From: Candidatus Leptovillus affinis
GTDB lineage: Bacteria > Chloroflexota > Anaerolineae > Promineifilales > Promineifilaceae
Assembly: GCA_016705235.1 (NCBI GenBank)
Contig: JADIYP010000002.1
Coordinates: 124,001-188,000 of the forward strand
Reading direction: 5' to 3'
DNA length: 64,000 nucleotides
A program made the position numbers and the translations under genes. This document shows, piece by piece, positions 8,165 to 17,066 of this stretch (within the stretch, counting starts at the first letter, position 1; each line of letters begins with the position of its first letter). The notes under the pieces were generated by a model. It searched no databases, was not told the origin of the DNA, and saw nothing but the letters and a program-made list of their open reading frames with translations.

Positions 8165-8440
8165 ATGGAAAACAAACACACCATCTCAATTGAATATTGC
8201 GTGCCCTGAAACTACCGCGAACGAGCCGTCCGTGTGGCGGATGAAATTTTGAGCCAATATCAGCACGTTATCCAATCTTTTACCTTCATCACCGGCAGTA
8301 AAGGGGCGTTTGAGGTGCAAATTAACGACCAGCTTGTTTTTTCAAAGCAAACGATGCAGAAACGGCACGCGGAGCCAGGGGAGATTTTGGCGCTCTTCAA
8401 AGAGATTGTCGGGCCAAACGTAACGATTTACGGCACATAA
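8165..8440 (+). CDS. SelW/Rdx-family selenoprotein (Sec at UGA 8207-8209)
   Basis: The ATG at 8165 follows a GGAGGT site. Translation gives a short N-terminus, then C-V-P-(UGA)-N-Y-R, then continues without a stop to 8440, for 91 residues. CxxU after a beta strand is the redox motif of the Rdx family (SelW, SelT, SelH, SelV). The remainder (GSKGAFEVQIND, then IVG) is the usual thioredoxin-like Rdx fold. The protein is presumably a small cytosolic thiol/selenol redox protein. An ordinary gene call begins at 8234 and loses the active site. A hairpin of the SECIS type lies just after the UGA. The sense of the reading is supported by a selD gene with its own UGA at 44.7 kb in this window. Confidence 0.9.
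8215..8240 (+). promoter_or_regulatory. putative SECIS hairpin of the SelW-like gene
   Basis: Starting 5 bases after the UGA, CCGC (8215-8218) pairs with GCGG (8237-8240), and ACG with CGT, enclosing a 7-base loop. Bacterial SECIS elements lie within the coding sequence directly 3' of the UGA and bind SelB. The fold is small and was drawn by hand. Confidence 0.5.
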
Positions 8441-8515
8441 TCCATCGGCAAAATTGGAGTTCGTGGTTGATTTTGCGAGTCAATCATTGGCCGTCAATCT
8501 TGCTTTGTAATTGAT

Positions 8516-8577
8516 CAGACCCCAAGGGTTTGTTTCTGGAAATTTGGATCAGGTGGGTAGCAAACCCTTGGGGTCTG
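8516..8577. repeat. short inverted-repeat element, family R2 (copy a)
   Basis: AGACCCCAAGGGTTT and AAACCCTTGGGGTCT ends flank about 30 bases containing AATTTGGAT. The same ends and core recur at 27029, 33954, 36268 and 63789. It lies between the convergent SelW-like and zinc-finger genes, where the hairpin could also end transcription. Confidence 0.85.
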
Positions 8578-8593
8578 CATAGTTACCTTGCTT

Positions 8594-8839
8594 TTACGTA
8601 ATCCAATCGCGGTGAAACACATCCCAACTGCGATGGGCATAGGTGCGCACGCACGCTTTGCAAACCAGGGCGGAGTCTAAGTCGCCGCTTTCACGCCAAC
8701 GCCAGCGGACTACAGACAAATGAATGCGGCAGGCAGGTTGGTTGCAAATGGGGCAGTATTCGCCTTCAGCCAGCGCGATGCTGTCGCCTGGACGGCCGTC
8801 CAAGTTTTGGTCGCAGATGTAACAAAATTTTACGGTCAT
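8594..8839 (-). CDS. small zinc-ribbon protein of unknown function
   Basis: The product is 81 residues from the ATG at 8839; a GTG at 8854 is an alternative start. Three Cys pairs (CYIC, CPIC, CKAC) plus CRIH suggest two interleaved zinc sites in a treble-clef or RING-like fold. No known family is recognised. The stop lies 16 bases from repeat R2a. It is divergent from the PP2C-like gene, about 190 bases away. Confidence 0.65.
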   Translation of the reverse strand: MTVKFCYICDQNLDGRPGDSIALAEGEYCPICNQPACRIHLSVVRWRWRESGDLDSALVCKACVRTYAHRSWDVFHRDWIT

Positions 8840-9028
8840 GATTCTGTCACTCACAGACGACGGCCACAGATGTTTTCTCCATTACGGCCGTCAACTAATC
8901 CTGGCCCAAAGGATAACACAAATCAGTCACATGGACAGTTTCGCCGCGCCTATCGACTTTGTAAACCAGCTTAGTCGTGTTATCCTTACGCAGCAGCAAG
9001 CAAGTCAGTGGGAGAGTAATCACCGCTT

Positions 9029-11221
9029 ATGGAACTTCAAGCAGTCACCGGCCAACTTTACCTTGTAAACGGCCGTGTCCAGCCCCTAACTGAACACCCG
9101 CAAGGCATTCCGGGGATACTCGCCCAAGCCGCGCCCGCCAAAGCCATTCGCAGCCGCCGCCGTGATTTTTTGTTTACCCACCTCACCCTCAGCGGGCAGC
9201 CAGAAGAAACGGCCGTACTCGCTCAGGATTTGCTCGACCTCATCAGCCGCCAGTTTTACCAGGCTACCGGCAGCGTTACCGCCGCCCTGCGCCAGGCCAT
9301 CACCGCCGCCAACCAGCGTTTACTCCACTTAAATTTGGAAAGCTCCGCACCCAACCGCACCGGAGCCGTCTCGTGCGCCGCCTTACACAATGGCGAATTG
9401 TTCATGCTGCAAGCCGGCGAAGGACTTGCCTTTCTCGGCCACAATTTTGGCGTTGAACGCCTGCCGACTCAGAAACCATCACCCGTGGTTCCGCTGGGAC
9501 GCAGCGCCGGGCTAAATGTGCGCTATTTTCACCACCGCCTACAAGATGGCAACATGCTCTTGCTGGCCGACCCGCGCATCGCCAACCTACGCGCCGAAAC
9601 GCTCACCCCGGTCCTGGTAGACACAGACATCGAAGAGGGCATGATCGCACTGCAAACGGCCGTCGCCCAGCAAACCGCCCGCCTGCTGCTCATCGAATTT
9701 ACCAGCGAAGATGTGGGCCAGCAGATCGCCGAATTTCCCACAGCGGCCGCTGCCGCCCCCATTTCTACGCCCGATTCGGCGTTTCCCACCCCACTGCGTG
9801 AAGGGCAGCAGCCATCGCCAATGGCTCCCAGGCGTCCGACTGAGCAACGGCCGTCTACAAGACCAGTCCCGGCCCAACAATCCACCAAACCCACAGCCGA
9901 TGTCGAAACCAGCGTCCGCAAAGCCACAGCCGGAGCCGCGTTTGGCCTGGCCAACTTTACCGATTGGCTCACCGATATGCTCGCCCGCCTGCGGCCGCCC
10001 CGTGATGAAGAGGCAGAGCCTACCAATTGGGCTGTTCCTGCCATCCTGGCCATCGTCATTCCCCTCCTGGTCGCCATCATCGTCACCGGCGTTTACCTGG
10101 AGCGCGGCCGTGTGCGCCGCTTCGCCGAACTAAAAACAGAAATGGGGCAAAATATCGGCCTGGCCGATGGCGCCGAAACGCCCGACCAGGCCCGCGAATT
10201 CTACGGTAATATTATTTTGCTGGCAGATGAAGCCGACGCCTTACGCGCCGGCGACGGCGAAGTTACCCGCCTGCGCCAGCAAGCCATGGTCGAGCTAGAT
10301 CAGTTAGATGGCGTCTCGCGGCTGCAAGCCAAACTGCTATACGAATTTACCAGCGACATCAGCCTGACGGATGTTGTGCTGCAAAATGGGTTTGAGGGCG
10401 GCATATTTACCCTGGACAGCGCCAGCAGCGTCTATTTCCATGCCACCGACGAAACTTACCTGAACCTGACGGGCGACCCGTCCCAAATCGTCTTCAAGGG
10501 CAACGCGCTAGGCAGCCACATTGTCGGAAACATCGTCGATATGGCCTGGCGACCGGCAGGAACGGCCGTTACCCGCGAAGGATTGGCCATGCTAGACGCC
10601 GGCGGCGCGCTGCTGTCCTATTTCCCCAACATGAAAGACACTCGGGTGGCTCCTCTGGGTCTGGCCAGCGTCTGGCAAATTCCCACAGCGATGGCCTCAT
10701 TCGACGAGAGACTGTATGTTTTGGACCCTGGCGCGCGCGAAATCTGGAAATATTTCCCCGATGGCGATGGGTTCATCATAAAAGATGATGAGCAGGTATT
10801 GGCTTTAGACCCCAGCGCCGATTTAAATGCGGCCATTGACCTGGATTTGTACAGCGAGGATGGCTCCTTGTTGGTGTTGTATGGTGACGGCCGTATCCGA
10901 TATTACGACACCCGTTCCGGACGCGTGCAGTGGGATGAAACCGAACTCATGCAAAATGGCGGCCTGACCACCCCCCTCCTATCGCCAACCTCGGCCCAAC
11001 TGGTAGGCAAAGGTCTCAATTCATCCATTTTTGTCGCCGATCCGGGCACAGGGCGCATCTTACAAATTGCCCGCGGCGGTCGGGTCATCGCCCAATACCG
11101 CGCCACCAGCGACACAGGCACAGAACTTTTTAACCAGATTCAAGGCTTTGCCGTAGCCGAAACGCCCCTGCGCATATTCGTGACCGACGGCAGCAAACTT
11201 TACGTTGCCACCCAACAATAA
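9029..11221 (+). CDS. membrane protein with PP2C-like N-domain and propeller-like C-domain
   Basis: The product is 730 residues, with a GGGAGAG ribosome site before the ATG. Residues 1-230 resemble the core of PP2C phosphatases (AALRQAITAANQRLLHLN, then GAVSCAALHNGELFMLQAGEG), but the metal-binding DGxGG signature is not seen, so it is probably not a phosphatase. A Pro/Thr-rich linker follows, then one transmembrane helix near 335-358 (PAILAIVIPLLVAIIV). The outer region of about 370 residues has repeated short beta segments (for example LYVLDPGAREIWKYFPDG) as in NHL or PQQ-type propellers. The role may be sensory or in an envelope protein complex. This is inference. Confidence 0.7.
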   Translation: MELQAVTGQLYLVNGRVQPLTEHPQGIPGILAQAAPAKAIRSRRRDFLFTHLTLSGQPEETAVLAQDLLDLISRQFYQATGSVTAALRQAITAANQRLLHLNLESSAPNRTGAVSCAALHNGELFMLQAGEGLAFLGHNFGVERLPTQKPSPVVPLGRSAGLNVRYFHHRLQDGNMLLLADPRIANLRAETLTPVLVDTDIEEGMIALQTAVAQQTARLLLIEFTSEDVGQQIAEFPTAAAAAPISTPDSAFPTPLREGQQPSPMAPRRPTEQRPSTRPVPAQQSTKPTADVETSVRKATAGAAFGLANFTDWLTDMLARLRPPRDEEAEPTNWAVPAILAIVIPLLVAIIVTGVYLERGRVRRFAELKTEMGQNIGLADGAETPDQAREFYGNIILLADEADALRAGDGEVTRLRQQAMVELDQLDGVSRLQAKLLYEFTSDISLTDVVLQNGFEGGIFTLDSASSVYFHATDETYLNLTGDPSQIVFKGNALGSHIVGNIVDMAWRPAGTAVTREGLAMLDAGGALLSYFPNMKDTRVAPLGLASVWQIPTAMASFDERLYVLDPGAREIWKYFPDGDGFIIKDDEQVLALDPSADLNAAIDLDLYSEDGSLLVLYGDGRIRYYDTRSGRVQWDETELMQNGGLTTPLLSPTSAQLVGKGLNSSIFVADPGTGRILQIARGGRVIAQYRATSDTGTELFNQIQGFAVAETPLRIFVTDGSKLYVATQQ

Positions 11222-11283
11222 ATCTGCCGGCCATCTGGCTATCACCAGAATTGGCAGACACCCAACGTCTGTCTAACGCCCTC

Positions 11284-12144
11284 TTATTCACTCTTGTCGC
11301 GTTCTGCTCTGAGCACGGCAACTTCACGACGAGAAAAAGCCATTTCAATCCCCTCGGCGGCAAAATCCAGGCGTATCTGACGGCGCAAAAAGCGCTGAAC
11401 CTCCCATTGTTTGTTCGGCTTTGTCTTGACCATCAGCCGCAGACGCACGGCCCATTCGTCCAGACCTTCGATGCCGGTGACTTGCGGGGATTCAAGCAGT
11501 AAATCGCTCATTTCTTCGTCATGGGCCAGGGTTTCGCCGCTGGTTTGCAGCACAGCCAGCGCGCGGTCGACGTTGGCTTCGTAGGCAATACCCACGTCTA
11601 CAATCGCCCGCGACCAGTCGCGGGAGCGATTGGCCACAATGCGAATTTCGCCATTGGGGATCATAAAGAGGGTGCCGGTGGAATCGCGCACGGCCGTTGT
11701 CCGCAGCGTCATTTCCTCCACATTGCCAACAATGGCATTCACCTGGATAACGTCTTCAATCATGTATTGGTTTTCTAGCAAAATGAACACGCCGCTAATC
11801 ACGTCTTTCACCAGCGTTTGCGCGCCCAACCCTAAAGCCAACCCAACCACGCCCACACTGGCCAGCAATGGCGCAATAGGCACGCCGACTTCTTGCAAAA
11901 TCATGACAACGGCCGTCGCCACAATCGCCGCCAGCCCGGCGCTATGCACCACCTTAGAAATTGTCTCTGTCCGCTTATCAAAACCGCCGCCAGCTTCGCT
12001 ATCCAGCCCCTTTATCTGGCGGCCCATAAACCGCACAACGGCCTCGAGCAAATAATAACCAGCCACACTCAAAAGCAAAATGACTAAAATTGTCAGGCCA
12101 TGGACTAAAAACCATTGTTGCAATCGATCAAATATCTGAGTCAT
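11284..12144 (-). CDS. MscS-family mechanosensitive channel
   Basis: The 286-residue protein has three hydrophobic segments, at about 13-32, 67-87 and 95-125. The last has the glycine/alanine-rich pore helix pattern of MscS (ASVGVVGLALGLGAQTLVKD), followed by the beta domain with PNGEI. It should open under membrane tension to release ions after osmotic downshock. It is convergent with the PP2C-like gene, 62 bases apart. The small size corresponds to the basic MscS type rather than the large MscK/YbdG type. Confidence 0.93.
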   Translation of the reverse strand: MTQIFDRLQQWFLVHGLTILVILLLSVAGYYLLEAVVRFMGRQIKGLDSEAGGGFDKRTETISKVVHSAGLAAIVATAVVMILQEVGVPIAPLLASVGVVGLALGLGAQTLVKDVISGVFILLENQYMIEDVIQVNAIVGNVEEMTLRTTAVRDSTGTLFMIPNGEIRIVANRSRDWSRAIVDVGIAYEANVDRALAVLQTSGETLAHDEEMSDLLLESPQVTGIEGLDEWAVRLRLMVKTKPNKQWEVQRFLRRQIRLDFAAEGIEMAFSRREVAVLRAERDKSE

Positions 12145-12224
12145 TAGGTATCTCTTTTGGCTTAGTTAAACAGCGAAAAATCCGAGGGGCTGCACTACTG
12201 GCGCTGATAAGCAGCAAACAAATA

Positions 12225-12267
12225 CAAAAAAGCGGCGAATGACAAAACTATTTTGTCATTCGCCGCC
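12225..12267 (-). terminator. rho-independent terminator after the acidic protein gene
   Basis: A perfect stem of about 16 pairs (GCGGCGAATGACAAAA with its complement) has a 3-base loop, and TTTTTTG follows on the minus strand. It starts 13 bases after the stop of the gene at 12280. Confidence 0.9.
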
Positions 12268-12279
12268 AGGCTCTTTCAA

Positions 12280-12693
12280 TTAAAAATAATTGAGGCCATC
12301 ATCCTCATCGTCAAACTCATCGTCAAAATCTTCTTCATCGAAATCTTCATCATCGAATTCGCCCTCGTCATATTCCAGGTCAAAATCGAGTGAAACCCAA
12401 AGCGATAACATCGGACCTTCTTCCAAAGATTCCAAACGCATGGCCACCACATCTGCTTGTTGGCGCATCCGCATTTCATCTGGGTAATCTAGTTTTACTG
12501 GGCGGCCTTCATGCCAGGCATCTTCGCAGCGGGTGATGATGTCATTTCCGTTGTTGGTGCGCAGCTGGCACAGAGCAATCGCCCGATCATCTGGACCTTC
12601 ATGAATAGATTGTAACCAACGGTGCGGCGTGGGATGAAAATCAGGTGTTGGACCCTCGATAATTGTTATGAGTTCAGGTTTTATTGCCGTCAT
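12280..12693 (-). CDS. hypothetical protein with very acidic C-terminal tail
   Basis: The product is 137 residues, preceded by AAGGTGACAC before the ATG. The first 100 residues look like a compact alpha/beta domain with no family recognised. The last 35 residues are almost all Asp/Glu with spaced Phe, ending GLNYF. Acidic tails of this kind occur on proteins that bind basic partners or mimic nucleic acid, but nothing in the neighbourhood points to a partner. A strong terminator follows immediately. Confidence 0.7.
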   Translation of the reverse strand: MTAIKPELITIIEGPTPDFHPTPHRWLQSIHEGPDDRAIALCQLRTNNGNDIITRCEDAWHEGRPVKLDYPDEMRMRQQADVVAMRLESLEEGPMLSLWVSLDFDLEYDEGEFDDEDFDEEDFDDEFDDEDDGLNYF

Positions 12694-12952
12694 GTGTCAC
12701 CTTTTTGTTCAAATTTATCATCCGCGCAGCAGCAAATAACGAGCAGTAGACTGCTGCTGCGTGCAATAGTCTACTGTTTGCGAAGCTGTCTGGCAATACT
12801 TCTTATGGACTAATTATACAAAACAGGCCAAACCCGTAATCGTCCAGTCTGCCTGAATTTGATTATGGCGCGTATGTGGAGGTTTACCTGAGGGTGTGCT
12901 TCGTATACGCTCCTATGCGCTTAGGAACGAGAATTGAATAATTTGCACGCTT

Positions 12953-12986
12953 AGATTGGACCAATCTCAGAAGATTGGTCCAATCT
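12953..12986. repeat. R3 palindromic repeat (AGATTGGWCCAATCT pair)
   Basis: Two 15-base near-palindromes, AGATTGGACCAATCT and AGATTGGTCCAATCT, are separated by CAGA. The same doublet occurs at 38584-38617 and 49354-49386, and a single unit at 53864-53878. Confidence 0.85.
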
Positions 12987-13006
12987 TTCGCATGTTATTT
13001 AATTTT

Positions 13007-13121
13007 GGTTCTTCAGGAACTCAGGGGGTTGACAGGCCCTGATGCGTGAAGCGTGATGCGTGACCAGAGAGGTTTCACGCATCACGAATCAGACCAAACC
13101 CCATGAAATCCCAAAGACCCT
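13007..13121. repeat. R4 dispersed repeat, long form (copy 1)
   Basis: The element begins GGTTCTTCAGGAACTC, passes TGATGCGTGA and TTTCACGCATCACG arms, and ends CCCATGAAATCCCAAAGACCCT. A nearly identical copy lies at 29952-30065. Shorter copies made of the GCGTGATGCGTGA arms only lie at 41174 and 47496. Confidence 0.88.
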
Positions 13122-13143
13122 TAATTTTCAATCCTTAGCGCGG

Positions 13144-15267
13144 CTACGGCTGGGACAGCAAGGCAACGGCCGTGCTGCCAGGCATGGCGGCGGCAGAGCC
13201 GGAACTGGCCATGACAGCAATTGCCCCGTCGGCGGTGCGCAGGTCTAGCGTACCATTTTGGATGGTGTAGGACACGGCCGTTTGCAGCGCCGCCAGGAAC
13301 TGATCTTCTTGTTCCATAATGCCTTCGGGTTCCGGGCAGAAGGCGCGTGTAGTAGCCAAAGGTCCGACACTAATTGTTTCGCCGCTGACCGTAAAATACC
13401 CGAAGTATAGGTTGCAGCCGGCCGAACCCTGAACACTACCATCTTCGCCGAACATCATGGTAATTTCCGTGCCATTCACCAGACTGACAGCCGCCTGGTT
13501 GCCGTTATTGAAAACCGTAACCGTCCATTCCGCCCCCACAAGTGTTGTCGCGGCTGGCGGAGCGGAGGTAAATGAAGCGACTAGCGCCCCATTGGCGTCT
13601 CGCAGTTCCAGAGCGTCCCCTTGGATTGTATAAGTGGTCGCCATCGGCAAAGCCGCCAAAAATGCGGTTTCTTGAGCCATCACATCTTCGGCGCAGGCCA
13701 TCATGGTGCTGGCAATGGCCGCGTTGATAGAGAGCGTGCTGCCGTCCAGGGTATAGGAGGTGCTGTAGTTGTTGCAGCCGCCCGTGCCGGAAAGCGTGCC
13801 ATCTTCGCCGAAGACGGCCGTTACGCCCACCCCACTCATCGCCGAAACCACCGCATCATTGCCATTGTTGTAACCGGTGAGCTGCCAGGATGTGCCAACC
13901 AGGGAAGCGGTTGTCTCAGGCGCAGCAGCGGTGTAGGAGGCAATCAACGAGCCGGTTACGTGGCGCAGTTCTAGCCCGTCGCCCTGAACGGCATAGGTTG
14001 CGGCGGTGGGCAAAGCGGCCAGGTAAGCGGTTTCTTGCGCCATCACATTTTCAGCGCAGGCCATTCTGGTGGTAGCGATACCCGGGTTGATGCTGATGTT
14101 GTCACCGTCGATGGTGTAAGAGGTGCTGTAGTTGTTGCAGCCAGCATTGCCACTCAGGGAGCCATCGTCACCGAAAACGGCCGTAATCTCTGTGCCGTCT
14201 ATCAGCGTTGTCACGCCGCCCAAACCGTTGTTAAAGCCGGTAACCTGCCAGGTTGTGCCGGTGAGCGGCGTGGAGCTAACGGCCGTGTAAACCAACAGTG
14301 CCGCGCCAGAAGCATCACTCAACGTCAATGTATCGTCGGCAACGGTCCAGGCGGCTGCCGTGGGCAGCACAGCCAGATACGCCATTTCCTGCTGCATGAT
14401 TGTTTCTTCGCAGGCCATCATTGTGGCCGCGATGATGGGGTTGATGGTGAGCGCGCCGCCATCCACCGTGAAGGATGTGTTGTAATTGTTGCAGCCAGAG
14501 CTGCCCACCAGCGAGCCATCGTCACCAAAAACGGCCGTAATCTCCGCGCCAGCCGCAACGGCCGTGCCCTGGTAAGATTGCAACCGCCATAAGATTCTTG
14601 TCAGGGACGACGCGCCAGAAAAATCGGCCGGGGCAGCTTCCCCTACGGGCGTCTGGCTAACTACAGCGACCAGCGTATATTTCAAAGACGAGGCGTCCGC
14701 CGGTGGGTTATCCACAGTTTCTACGCTTACCTGCAATTCATATTCATAACCTGGCTCAAAGGTAAAGCCTTCAATCTGACCGTAAAAAAGCGTGTACGCA
14801 TCGGCCGGATTTTCTTTTACCTGCATACATTGCTGAGGGGCAACGCCCACACAATCAACCAATTCTGGGCCGACATACAAGGTTTTCATTTGCCCGCCAG
14901 TTGCTGCATCGGCAACGCCAGAACTCATCGGGGTTTTGCTAACTTCTTCCACCAGGATATACCGCAACGATGAGGCATCGGCCGCCGGGTTTTCTACCGG
15001 TTCAGTGCGTACGCGCAGTTCATAGTCATACCCTTCTTCAAATGTAAACCCTTCGATCTGGTCATAAAATAGACGATATTCGCCGTCAGGCGTATCTTTT
15101 ACTTGCATACACGTTTGCGGCGCTACGCCTGTGCATTCCACCAGATTCGGTCCAACATACAAGGTTTGCTCCGGGCCTGCGGGCTGCCCATTACCGCCAC
15201 AGGCAACCAACAACGCCAGCCCAACTGCCAAAAGGGTCAGCAACAGCCAATTCGATCTCTTTTTCAT
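13144..15267 (-). CDS. lipoprotein with two DUF4377 and four META domains
   Basis: The 707-residue protein has a signal peptide and lipobox (LLVACGG). The start is set by AAGGAG 11 bases upstream. Residues 30-200 hold two DUF4377 repeats (each with LYVGPxLVxC, CMQVKxxP and QIEGFTFExGY). Four META repeats of about 120 residues follow, each with a W-x-x-T/S start, GCNNY or GCNLY and MACxE or CPEPE. META domains occur in the heat-shock-related lipoprotein HslJ and in Chloroflexota surface proteins of unknown role. Expected to be anchored in the membrane and exposed outside. The repeats share about half of their residues, showing internal duplication. Confidence 0.88.
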   Translation of the reverse strand: MKKRSNWLLLTLLAVGLALLVACGGNGQPAGPEQTLYVGPNLVECTGVAPQTCMQVKDTPDGEYRLFYDQIEGFTFEEGYDYELRVRTEPVENPAADASSLRYILVEEVSKTPMSSGVADAATGGQMKTLYVGPELVDCVGVAPQQCMQVKENPADAYTLFYGQIEGFTFEPGYEYELQVSVETVDNPPADASSLKYTLVAVVSQTPVGEAAPADFSGASSLTRILWRLQSYQGTAVAAGAEITAVFGDDGSLVGSSGCNNYNTSFTVDGGALTINPIIAATMMACEETIMQQEMAYLAVLPTAAAWTVADDTLTLSDASGAALLVYTAVSSTPLTGTTWQVTGFNNGLGGVTTLIDGTEITAVFGDDGSLSGNAGCNNYSTSYTIDGDNISINPGIATTRMACAENVMAQETAYLAALPTAATYAVQGDGLELRHVTGSLIASYTAAAPETTASLVGTSWQLTGYNNGNDAVVSAMSGVGVTAVFGEDGTLSGTGGCNNYSTSYTLDGSTLSINAAIASTMMACAEDVMAQETAFLAALPMATTYTIQGDALELRDANGALVASFTSAPPAATTLVGAEWTVTVFNNGNQAAVSLVNGTEITMMFGEDGSVQGSAGCNLYFGYFTVSGETISVGPLATTRAFCPEPEGIMEQEDQFLAALQTAVSYTIQNGTLDLRTADGAIAVMASSGSAAAMPGSTAVALLSQP

Positions 15268-15397
15268 CTCAACTCATCTCCTTATTAATTTGCCGGCGGT
15301 TGACCTTAATTTTCCACCGCCATCAACACATTAAAGCTTTAGCAACATGCCTTTCAACGCCCACCAGCAACAAAAGGTTGCGCCTCTTACTTGGCGC

Positions 15398-16756
15398 TCA
15401 TTTTTTGGTCTCGGTGGTAACGATGTAGAAAAAATCTCGGTCAGATTGGCGCAAATAGCGGTCGGGTTTGGTTTCCATGCCTTCAGAAAACAGCGGTATG
15501 GCGATCATTTCGTTGTCTGTGTCGGGCATAATTTGGGCAAAATGAACCCATGATTCGTTTATGTCAAGCAAAAAGCCATTTTTCATGCCAACGGCCGTCA
15601 TCGCCGCAGCCAATGTGGGCATGCTCATACTTGGGCCAGCCAAAAAATAAAGCACATTATTATCGGAACTGATGCCCAGCCCCGAACGCCAGGTGACAAT
15701 GTCCCCATTGATATTGCCGCCCCAGGTGGTAATAGAACCATTATAAACACGAGGGTTGATTGCGCCATCCTCCACAACCAGACGCGCATTCTGACGCCAG
15801 GCGATAAAATCGCCGTCGGCCGAAATCGTGTCGCCCCAGTTGCCAATGCGCACGTCGCCGTCGCTGTAAATAGCCACGGTGGCGTAGCCATCCTTGGCGG
15901 GCAGCGCTTCCAGGCCATCGGCCATGGCGCCATAGGCGCCATGCGAGGCCATAAAGCCGCCATTAAACGTGGCGATGAGCCGGTTGGCCTGCAAATGGTT
16001 TGCCGGTATGAAACCGCTGCCGCGCGGGCCGCCGTCAACGGCCGGTTCCTGCGAGCCTAATACATACCGCAAATCTACGTTTCTTAAATCAAAGGCCACA
16101 ACAGCTACCAGGGCATACGGCCGTTCTGCATCCGGCTGTAAAAACGTACGCAGCCCCACAACCTCACCCGCTTCATTGTGCAAATACGCCTGCCATTCCC
16201 CCTCGCCCGCCAGATCGCCAAAAGGAGTTAGCGATGGCAGTGTCCAGGGAACCGGGGTTGGCGGTGGTGTGGGAGTAACCGTTGCTTCAGGTTGTTCGGT
16301 TGGTTCGGGCGACTGGGTGGCATCGCCGGCAGCGACAGGCGACGGCCGTGTGGCAGTAGGCGGCGCGATTGGTGGACTGGGCGATGGCTGGACGGGTACG
16401 GCCGTTGGTAACGGCAGTACGGCCGTCGGCCAGGGCGCTTCCGCAGCCTGCAAACCCAAGCCATACTCCGCCTGACGCACCCCATCTTGCGCTGCAAACA
16501 ACACAGTCTCCAGCGCAGCCACCCCGCGATTGCCAATAATCTGGCGCAACGGCCGCGCGGCCTGCGCCGCCAATCCGGGCCAGCGGCTAATCGCTGCCGC
16601 GCCCAACAAGGCAACAACCAGACCAAGCGCCGCCAGCCAGGCAACTTTTTGCCAACAACCTTTCCCCTGCAACATTTCCAACGCTTCCCAATCAACTCTA
16701 ATCCGGCAGTCATCTAGACAAAACTGAGACTTAGCAGGATGATAAATTTTGAACAT
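15398..16756 (-). CDS. membrane-anchored phosphodiester glycosidase (NAGPA-like) protein
   Basis: The 452-residue product has a short cytoplasmic N-terminus, one transmembrane helix (about 40-60), a Pro/Thr-rich spacer (about 110-170), and a C-terminal domain of about 250 residues with ATFNGGFMASHGAYGAM, SGLGISSDNNVLYFLAG and LAAAMTAVGMKNGFLLDIN. These are the conserved blocks of the NAGPA/DUF2233 phosphodiester glycosidase family, which removes sugar-1-phosphodiesters from glycans. The substrate here is unknown. The start at 16756 has only a weak ribosome site; a start near residue 28 (MLQGKGCW) is possible. Confidence 0.85.
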   Translation of the reverse strand: MFKIYHPAKSQFCLDDCRIRVDWEALEMLQGKGCWQKVAWLAALGLVVALLGAAAISRWPGLAAQAARPLRQIIGNRGVAALETVLFAAQDGVRQAEYGLGLQAAEAPWPTAVLPLPTAVPVQPSPSPPIAPPTATRPSPVAAGDATQSPEPTEQPEATVTPTPPPTPVPWTLPSLTPFGDLAGEGEWQAYLHNEAGEVVGLRTFLQPDAERPYALVAVVAFDLRNVDLRYVLGSQEPAVDGGPRGSGFIPANHLQANRLIATFNGGFMASHGAYGAMADGLEALPAKDGYATVAIYSDGDVRIGNWGDTISADGDFIAWRQNARLVVEDGAINPRVYNGSITTWGGNINGDIVTWRSGLGISSDNNVLYFLAGPSMSMPTLAAAMTAVGMKNGFLLDINESWVHFAQIMPDTDNEMIAIPLFSEGMETKPDRYLRQSDRDFFYIVTTETKK

Positions 16757-17066
16757 TCACTTTTCGGCTTCGTTTTGGGTTTTTGCGGTTTTGCGGCTAA
16801 CGGCCTGCCCGAGTCAATCGCAGAATACCGCAGCTTTTTCCACTATTTTACCCGCACAAACTGCTGACAGCGTTATGGGAGAAATCCCATCTCACCTGCT
16901 TCCACTTTACCACCGACAGCCGCAATTGGCACACGAACGGCCGTTTAAGATTATGTAGACAATTTTCGGCCAACTATGATATAAATGACCCAGCTTGGGG
17001 ACACATTTTATTTTCATTTGAGTAACAAGACCTCCCGGAAAATACCCGGTGGAATTGGAGGGAAAC

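Larger units (their letters stand above)
12694..13143. other. intergenic region filled with repeat elements
   Basis: There is no gene. From left to right: an imperfect inverted repeat CAGTAGACTG/TAGTCTACTG (about 12741-12778), an R3 element (12953-12986), and an R4 element (13007-13121) directly next to the META lipoprotein stop. The upstream promoter of the acidic protein gene should lie in 12700-12850. Confidence 0.6.
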
